From Cryobacterium sp. PAMC25264 (GTDB lineage: Bacteria > Actinomycetota > Actinomycetes > Actinomycetales > Microbacteriaceae): a stretch of 64,000 bases of DNA. Below are positions 58,220 to 64,000 of this stretch, piece after piece (position 1 is the first letter of the stretch; the number at the start of each line of letters is the position of its first letter). The position numbers and the translations under genes are program-made. The stretch lies in assembly GCF_019443325.1 (NCBI RefSeq), contig NZ_CP080383.1:2666001-2730000 (forward strand), in the 5' to 3' direction. The notes under the pieces are model-generated. The model was given only the letters and a program-made list of their open reading frames with translations, was not told where the DNA came from and did not search any database.

Positions 58220-59292
58220 AATTCCGGAACAGCACAATCAATGGAAGTTTCGACCCGCGATCAAATGCGTTGAATGCGCTTCGCCTTCTATTGGCAACAA
58301 TGGTCGTCGTTTCCCATTCGTGGCAGTTGGGCGGTTACGGTCCTCAGCCGCAGGTCGGCGGCGTGGCGCTGGGAACCTGGTCGGTGTGCGGCTTTTTCGT
58401 GATTTCGGGGTATCTCATCACGCGTAGTCGCCTATCGGGACGCCCCGCAATCGAGTTCTACTGGGCAAGGTTCCTGCGCATCTTCCCGGCGTTTATTGTC
58501 TGCTTACTCGTCATTGCCTTCGTCGCGGCTCCCCTGTCGACCGCCATCGGCCCTGGACAGTACAGCCTCGTTGATGCAATCGGCTACGTCTATCACAACT
58601 TGTTCCTCTATCCGCCGGTGTATGGCCAGCAGTCGATTGGCGACACTTTGAATACGGTCCCGTTCGCTAACAACTGGGACGGTCCCCTTTGGACGTTATT
58701 CTACGAAGCGGCGTGCTACGTCTTTATAGGGATCTTCGTTAGTGTCATCCGCAGACGTTATCTGGCGACTTCCTTGACGATCTCCTTTATCGTTGTGACG
58801 ATTGCTGCATCGGCCTTCTACTCGCGCTCACTCGCCGTAAACGAACTAGTCGTCATCGCCGCTCCGTTGCTTGTCGCATTCCTGGCGGGCGGAGTCGTCT
58901 ACCTTTGCGGGAATCACATTAATGCGGGTCCGGTCATGGTGGTCCTGGCAATCGCGGCACTCGCGCTGGCTACAGCATCTGGTTTCGCTGTGACGCTGGC
59001 GCCATTGCCACTCGCGTTCTTGATCGTCAAGCTCGGCAACGTTCTACCGCTGCAGAAGGTTGGATCCCGTTACGATATTTCATACGGTATCTACATCTAC
59101 GGATGTGTCGTACAGCAGCTCCTGGCGCTGATCTTCCCTGGTGGGGCGATATCAGTTTGGGCGTTTGTATCGCTCTCCATCCTCATCACCGTCCCGCTGG
59201 CCTTCCTTAGCAGCGCACTTATCGAGAAGCCTGCCTTGACATTAAAGACCCGAGTGCCGCAGTTGAGGGAACCAGCTGCAGCACCTGCATAA
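58220..59292 (+). pseudogene. Acyltransferase-3 family protein, 5' end lost at the IS3 junction
   Basis: Membrane acyltransferase of about 355 residues. The frame is open right from the IS end and reads NSTINGSFDPRSNALNALRLLLATMVVVSHS; the FDPRSNxLNALR leader and the catalytic His are family features. No ATG or GTG precedes it in frame, so the original start lies in the part lost or displaced at 58219; TTG at 58270 is the only possible start and would drop part of the leader. About ten membrane segments follow, with FFVISGYLITRS and WDGPLWTLFYEAACYVF. No SGNH domain. It may be expressed from an IS promoter. Codon use is far less GC-biased than the core genes. Confidence 0.75.
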
Positions 59293-59578
59293 GTACTTAG
59301 TGCGTGCGCTCACGGCGTGACACGCGGCCAGGCGATGTCATCAAGCCTGTCGACATTCAGGGCCTCCACCCTGGCACCGGCGGGCCATTGCATGGCAGCA
59401 CGACCATCGGTTTCAGCTAATGAAAGTCGGCGACCTGGCCACAACTGGGCTTGATCTCAATGGAGGTTGCTAGGCCGTTCGCTTGCGATCGAAACAATGA
59501 GAGCTGATGCCCCTGTGACGGCGCTCATCGAAGTTCCTCAGAGTTGTTGATCGATCTTCCCCAGGTCGCGGGGTTAGG
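59293..59578. other. Spacer containing the left end of an IS21-family element
   Basis: No gene. Two direct repeats, GATCGAAACAATGAGAG (near 59487) and CATCGAAGTTCCTCAGAG (near 59526), resemble the multiple terminal repeats of IS21 elements and lie just past istB. The exact end cannot be placed because the other end is outside the window. Confidence 0.5.
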
Positions 59579-60397
59579 TTAGCGGAAGTTTGTGCCGGTG
59601 GTGATGCGCCTGAGCTCGTCCGATGCGGCGGCGTGGTTGCGCAGTCGGTAGGACGCTCCGTCGAGGGTGACGACGACGGAGCGGTGCAGGAGCCGGTCGA
59701 GCATCGCGGCAGCGACGGTGGTGTCGCCGAGGATCTCACCCCAAGCTCCAACGGGCCGGTTGGTGGTGATCACGATCGAGGTCTTCAAGTAGCGCTGGTT
59801 GATGACCTGGAACAGCGCCGAGGCAGCCTCGGCCGGCAGCGGCAAATACCCCAGCTCGTCAATCACGAGTAGCGTCGGGCCGGCGAAGAAGCGCATCATC
59901 GTGCCCCACTTTCCCTCGATCGCCGCTCTATGGCAGCGGGCGGCGAGGTCGGCGGCGGAGGTGAAATAGACCCGGTAGCCGGCCTGGATCGCGGCATGGC
60001 CAAGGCCGGTAGCGATGTGGGTTTTTCCGACTCCGGGCGGGCCGATTAGCAACACGTTCGTCGCTGTTTCCAGGTAACGGCAGGTGCCGAGCTCAGCGAG
60101 CAGGTTGCGGTCGATGCCGGACGCGGCGTCGAGGTCGAAGTCCTGAAGCGTCGCCCCGGTAGGGAGGTTCGCGAAGCGGAACCGGCCCGACAGTTTCCGT
60201 GCATCGGTGGCGGTGACCTCGATGGCAAGTAGCTGCTCGAGGGCCTGGGTCAGAGACCAGCTCTCGGCTTGGGCCTGGTCGAGGATCCGGGGCAGCGCCT
60301 CGGCGGCATCGGCTAGTTTCAGGTCGGTGAGGTGGCCTGTGAGCTGTTGGTAGATGCTTGCCGATGTTGCGGTCGATAGGGTCGGGGTGGTGGTCAT
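59579..60397 (-). CDS. istB: IS21-family helper ATPase IstB (element A)
   Basis: AAA+ ATPase of 272 residues that assists the IstA transposase in target choice. Walker A GPPGVGKT lies at about 119-126, Walker B LLVIDELGYLPL near 173-184, and the sensor TTNRPVGAWGEI near 208-219. The start overlaps the istA stop by four bases (ATGA). It appears intact, although its partner istA is split by another insertion. Confidence 0.93.
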   Translation of the reverse strand: MTTTPTLSTATSASIYQQLTGHLTDLKLADAAEALPRILDQAQAESWSLTQALEQLLAIEVTATDARKLSGRFRFANLPTGATLQDFDLDAASGIDRNLLAELGTCRYLETATNVLLIGPPGVGKTHIATGLGHAAIQAGYRVYFTSAADLAARCHRAAIEGKWGTMMRFFAGPTLLVIDELGYLPLPAEAASALFQVINQRYLKTSIVITTNRPVGAWGEILGDTTVAAAMLDRLLHRSVVVTLDGASYRLRNHAAASDELRRITTGTNFR

Positions 60398-61016
60398 GGC
60401 AGGGTGTTCCTGTTCTTCGCGGCCTGCTCGTAGGCGGCCAAATCGATCACGGTTGTGGTGGGGTCGGGATCGCCGGTTAGCGCCAAAGCGGCGCGACGGG
60501 CATCAAGTCCGGGTGGGATGCGTTCCTTCTTCCGGTGCGGCCGCCCGGGTGGTGCCGAGGCTAAGGCGATGGCGTCGAGGGCGGTGACGTGGCCGCCGTC
60601 GCGGATTGTCACGCCAAGGCCGGGTTCGGCGAGCTGGTGGCGAGCGACGACAACACCGGAGATGGTGGCGATGTCGATCGTTGCCGCGCCCAGGCGTTGG
60701 TGGATCACCACCCGGTCTGCGGCCAGCTCTGGTGGGACGGAGTAGCGGTTGCCGCGCCAGTCGATCAGCGCCTGGCGGGTGGCGGTGCGTTGTTCGGTGA
60801 CGACGACGGGGAACACGATCGGCGGCAACGAACGCAGCCGTTCGGCGGCGAACATCGCCGCGGCGGTGGTGGAGCCGTCGCGGCCCTCCCGCCGTCGGTT
60901 GTCCTGGCTAGTGGCGAAGGCGGTCAAGCGGTCCTGAGCTTGCTCGAGAGTGAGGTCATCGGGAAGGTTCCGCCACCACCTTTGGGCGGCGGTGTGGTTG
61001 TTCTTCTCGACCACGC
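60394..61016 (-). pseudogene. istA: IS21-family transposase IstA (element A), 3' fragment
   Basis: C-terminal 207 residues or so of IstA, starting VVEKNNHTAAQRWWRNLPDDLTLEQAQDRL and containing the conserved WRGNRYSVPPELAADRVVIHQRL. It continues exactly from the fragment at 63650-64000 (GNRKGVV then EKNNH) once the 2.6-kb element B and the CCACGC duplication are removed. Its stop overlaps the istB start. Confidence 0.9.
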
Positions 61017-61153
61017 TGTCAATGGCCATTAAGAACTGCCCGTAGGCGGCCAGCAGAATTGCCCGCTGGTGGCCACGGAAACTGCCCACTCATGGCCAAC
61101 AGATCTGCCCACCTGGGTGTTGGTGGCGTTGGCCATGCGCGGTCGTTGGTGGT

Positions 61154-61933
61154 CTAACTCATCTTCGTGACGCCCTTCCCGGCGAGGGCCTGGGTGAGGC
61201 GGATTGAGTCGCCCGAGGTTTGGCAGACGTGGGCGTGGTGCAGGAGCCGGTCAACGGTCGCCGTCGCGAGGGTCTTGGGCATGAGCTCGTCAAAGCCGGC
61301 CGGGTGCAGGTTCGACGAGATCGCGATGGACCGTTTCTCGTAGGCGGCATCGACGAGTCGATAGAGGCCCTCGGCCGCGTCGGCGCCGACTTCGAGCAGC
61401 CCGATGTCATCGATCACGATCAAGTCCGAGCGCAGGATCCGGGCCACGACCCGGCCGACGGAGTCGTCGGCGCGGTGCGCCCTGACGAGGGCGCCGAGGT
61501 CTTCGAGTCGGAACCAGGCGACCCGCATGCCGGCCTCGACGACTTGCTGACCGAGGGCCTCGAGGAAGAACGTCTTCCCGGTCCCGGAGGGCCCGCAAAC
61601 GACGACGTTTTCCTTCCGGCCGATCCATTCCAACGTGCGGAGCGCATGCTGGGTGGGCACCGGGATCGAGGACGCCGTCTCGTCCCAGGTGTCAAACGTT
61701 TTCCCGGTCGGGAACCCTGCCGCGCGGCGTCTGGTCGCGAGCATCGACCGGGACCGGCCGGTGACTTCCTCGACGAAGAGGGCCTTGATGATCTCGGTGG
61801 GTTCCCATCGTTGCGCCCGGGCGGTCGCGATGAGCTCGGGGGCCAGGGCGCGGGCGTAGGGCATCTTCAGCTGCCGCATCAACACTTCCAGCTCAGCCGG
61901 CAGCGCGGGCGCGGCGGTTGCCGTGACGCTCAT
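61154..61933 (-). CDS. istB: IS21-family helper ATPase IstB (element B)
   Basis: A 259-residue IstB ATPase, only distantly similar to the IstB of element A. Walker A GPSGTGKT is at about 114-121, Walker B LIVIDDIGLLEV near 173-184 and the SSNLHPAGFDELMP sensor near 214-227. The ATG at 61933 overlaps the istA stop by four bases (ATGA). The longer frame to 61981 lies inside istA and is not likely used. Confidence 0.92.
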   Translation of the reverse strand: MSVTATAAPALPAELEVLMRQLKMPYARALAPELIATARAQRWEPTEIIKALFVEEVTGRSRSMLATRRRAAGFPTGKTFDTWDETASSIPVPTQHALRTLEWIGRKENVVVCGPSGTGKTFFLEALGQQVVEAGMRVAWFRLEDLGALVRAHRADDSVGRVVARILRSDLIVIDDIGLLEVGADAAEGLYRLVDAAYEKRSIAISSNLHPAGFDELMPKTLATATVDRLLHHAHVCQTSGDSIRLTQALAGKGVTKMS

Positions 61934-63453
61934 GCGCTTTGCTCCAGCGTGTCGCCGTCGGCCTGCCCGATCGCAGCCCACCCAGCGGTGCCCTGCGCGA
62001 GCGAGCTGGTCTCCGTCGCTGTCCGAGCGGGCGGGCGGGCGCCGCCTGCCCCGAGGAGGGAGGCGAGGTCACCGGTCGCGAAACGCCCGTAAGTCGCCGC
62101 TTGACCCAGTGCCGTGTCGACTCGGGCGGTGCCACTGATCTTGGCTAGCGCGACGGCTTCGGCCATCTTCACGTTCATCCTCGCGGTGCCGGCCGCGGCG
62201 GCTTCGAGTAGCCAGGCGTGCGCGCCGGCGCCGATGGCGAGGAACTCCGTTTCTGCGCTGCTGCGCGGGGTGATCGTGTAGTCGCCGGGGATCTTCTCCC
62301 GGTGGTCCGGGAAGTGGGCGTCGTCAATACGTGGGCTGCCGGGCCGGGCCCGGTGGTGCCGGGCGACTTCGACGGGTCCGTCAGTGCCGACGTGGACGAT
62401 GACGACCTGCTCGTCGGCGCCAACGCCGTGGCTGCGAACGAACACGCGGGCGCCGAGCAGGTGCGCCGGGACGGAGTACTGGCCGGTCTCGAACGTGACC
62501 ATCGGCGTGTTCTCCGGAACGGCGCGGGTCAAGCCCAGCGCGACGGTGTGCGCCGTGTCGGGGACCCGGTGCAGCCGGGGTCGTTCCTCCTCGAGCATCG
62601 CCGAGGGCTTGCGTTTGGTGGCGCGGTGCTCCCGGTTGTTGACCTCGACCATAAACGTTTCGCAGGCCGCTTCGACCTCGGCGAACGAGGCGTATTCGGC
62701 GCAGGTTGGTGTCTTTGGGCACGATGTCAGCCTTGGCGAGCTTCACCGACGACTCCACCCCGCCCTTGGAAGCCGGGTCTGCGGGCTGGCAGGTAAGCAC
62801 CGTCACGCCATAGTGCCGGGCGAAGTCGACCGTCTGCGGGTTGCGCACCGGAACGCCGGCAACATGCGAGACGGTGACGGTCTTCTCGTTGTCGGTCAGG
62901 ACGTAAGTTGGGGCTCCGCCGAGAAGCCGGAACGAGCGATCCAGCGCGGCGAACACGCTTGGCGCCGTCCGATCGCGCAGCGCGATCACGATGCGGAACC
63001 GTGCCCAGGCCAGCCAGGCGACGAACAACACGGTCTTCTTGCCGTCGATGACGGGGCCGTCGCCGAAGTCATACTGCAACCACATGCCCGGCTCCGTAAT
63101 CCACGGTCGGTGCACTCGCACCTGGCCCAGCCGGAACGCGGCGCGGACCTGCGCGACCGCCCGCCGGGTCGACCGCTCGGAACCGTCATAGCCCAAGGCC
63201 CGGAGCTTCTCGTGGGCCTTGTCGGAGCGGATCTTGCCTGGGACTTCTCGACCCATTCCTCGATCTTGGGTAGGAACGGGTCCGTGACCCGGCCCCGGAA
63301 CGCGGGCTCGGCGATCGGCCGGCCGGCGTCGCGGGCCGCGACGTGCCGGGCAACGGTGTGGTGCGAGCAGCCGGTGAGCTCGGCTGTTGCGCGTAACGAC
63401 CCGGTCAGGTCGTAGGCAGCGAGTATTTCCATGATTTCTCCGTCAAACTTCAT
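61930..63453 (-). pseudogene. istA: IS21-family transposase IstA (element B) with two frameshifts
   Basis: DDE transposase split over three frames. Frame one (63453 to about 63239) has the HTH MKFDGEIMEILAAYDLTG...GCSHHTVARHVAARDAGR and ends EEWVEKSQ. Frame two (about 63238 to 62700) has the rve core: QYDFGDGP, LTDNEKTVTVS and KGGVESSVKLAKADI, giving D, D and E. Frame three (about 62698 to 61930) starts EYASFAEVEAACETFMVEVNNREH and ends at the istB start. Adding one C near 63238 (plus strand) and removing one G or C near 62699 restores a single frame. Either the element is dead or these are sequence errors. Confidence 0.85.
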
Positions 63454-63462
63454 TCAGGGCCT

Positions 63463-63512
63463 CTTCCTGGGCGACTTTGATGCGACTAGACACCGTCATC
63501 AAAACCCAGGAA
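63463..63512. repeat. Inverted repeat inside the right end of element B
   Basis: CTTCCTGGG...TTTGATG on the left and CATCAAA-ACCCAGGAAG on the right pair with a 14-base loop. It lies between istA and the terminal repeats and may be a leader hairpin that limits istA expression. Confidence 0.5.
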
Positions 63513-63649
63513 GGGGCTCCCGCCGTGTAACCGGGCGGGGGTTCAGAAATAGAAGTGGGCAGATCTCATGGCCACCAGCGGGCAGTTCTACTGGCCGTCA
63601 GTGGGCAGTTCCGTGGCCGCCTATGGGCAGTTTGTCATGGCCGCTAACA

Positions 63650-64000
63650 CCACGCCTTTGCGGTTCCCCGACCGGGGCCGGCAGGCAACGACGCTGACGG
63701 CGTGATGTTTGGAGAACGCGGCGAACATCGGTGTTAGATCGCTGGTGCCGACTTTCAACACGGTCGTCATCCGGTCGAACCGCCAGGTGTGGGTGAGCCC
63801 ACCGAGCAAACTGAGCTGCTGCGTCATCGCCGCCAATAGATGTGGCAGGTCCATCGATGGGGAAATCACCGCCCGCCAAACCCCGGAGTGCGCGAGGGAT
63901 CCGACGAGGACGTAGGCGCGTTTGGTCGGGAAGCCCCAGCTCAGAGGCGGGTTGGGCATCTCGACCCAGTCGTATTGGGTTTCCTCACCGGGCGGGTGCT
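63650..64000 (-). pseudogene. istA: IS21-family transposase IstA (element A), middle fragment, cut by the window edge
   Basis: The frame is open through the right edge of the window. It reads HPPGEETQYDWVEMPNPPLSWGFPTKRAYVLVGSLAHSG, with the first catalytic Asp in QYDWVEM, and ends GNRKGVV at the insertion point of element B, after which three codons run into the end of B. The rest of the protein is at 60394-61016. The second catalytic Asp would be expected near TSDLTPMFAAF, but this region lacks a clear D, so I cannot judge activity. Confidence 0.85.

Larger units (their letters stand above)
61017..63649 (-). mobile_element. IS21-family element B, complete, inserted in istA of element A
   Basis: The 2,633-bp element has ends TGTCAATGGCCAT (61017) and, on the other strand, TGTTAGCGGCCAT (63649), flanked by a 6-bp target duplication CCACGC (61011-61016 and 63650-63655). 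Each end has four spaced copies of a GGCCA...CTGCCC repeat: 61024, 61048, 61071, 61094 on the left and 63557, 63580, 63603, 63625 (inverted) on the right. It carries istA and istB. Confidence 0.92.
59487..64000 (-). mobile_element. IS21-family element A, interrupted by element B and cut by the window edge
   Basis: Contains istB (59579-60397), the 3' part of istA (60394-61016) and, on the other side of element B, the preceding part of istA (63650-64000). Element B inserted at GTGGTC within istA and duplicated CCACGC. The left boundary is approximate and the right end lies outside the window. Confidence 0.85.

Noticed and set aside
61981..62135. Extended start for istB of element B and small frames in the istA C-terminus
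   Set aside because: These lie inside istA; the ATG at 61933 coupled to the istA stop is the normal IS21 arrangement.

Overview
The window is high-GC actinobacterial chromosome. The gene order rplQ-truA-rplM-rpsI-glmM-(coaA/glmS)-acpS-alr-tsaE-tsaB-tsaD-groES is typical of Actinobacteria. Codon use (third positions mostly G or C), Ala-rich tails on ribosomal proteins and many GTCGAGCTTGTCGAGA-type dispersed repeats suggest the family Microbacteriaceae, possibly a Cryobacterium-like genus; the genus is inference only.

Layout. 1-3820: end of a branched-chain amino acid ABC operon (livM fragment, livG, livF) converging on its binding protein livK across a shared terminator. 4091-14294: RarD-type permease, groES with two CIRCE operators, a divergent methyltransferase, three DUF4190-type membrane proteins in tandem, then a tight operon for tRNA t6A synthesis and envelope precursors (acpS, alr, tsaE, a TauE-like permease, tsaB, and a rimI-tsaD fusion). 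14396-25214: glmS (frameshifted) divergent from coaA, a GNAT acetyltransferase, an SDR dehydrogenase, a repeat array, glmM, rpsI-rplM, truA, and a divergent OatA-like acyltransferase. 25419-49298: the whole alpha, spc and S10 ribosomal clusters on the minus strand. They are interrupted between infA and map by an 8-kb mannitol phosphotransferase cluster (IIB, HPr, EI, MtlA, MtlF, MtlD) with a divergent PRD-type regulator.

49948-59292 is an accessory, lower-GC envelope-polysaccharide region: an acyltransferase-SGNH protein, a polyprenyl-phosphate sugar transferase, a DUF4012 protein, a GDSL-like lipoprotein that lacks the usual catalytic His, an IS3-family element, and an acyltransferase whose 5' end is missing at the IS junction. 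59293-64000 is a nested insertion: one IS21-family element whose istA is split by a second, complete IS21-family element with four terminal repeats at each end and a 6-bp target duplication.

Functionally the left two thirds is housekeeping: translation, tRNA modification, UDP-GlcNAc and peptidoglycan precursors, CoA and acyl-carrier activation, protein export, and sugar and amino acid uptake. The right end is variable surface chemistry plus mobile DNA. I did not find a clearly new defence or biosynthetic system. The most unusual items are the RimI-TsaD fusion, the PTS cluster inside the ribosomal superoperon, three families of palindromic repeats, the nested IS21 elements, and a set of single-base indels that break otherwise intact genes (including essential glmS and rplN) and look like sequence errors in short C runs. 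No tRNA, rRNA or CRISPR array was recognised.
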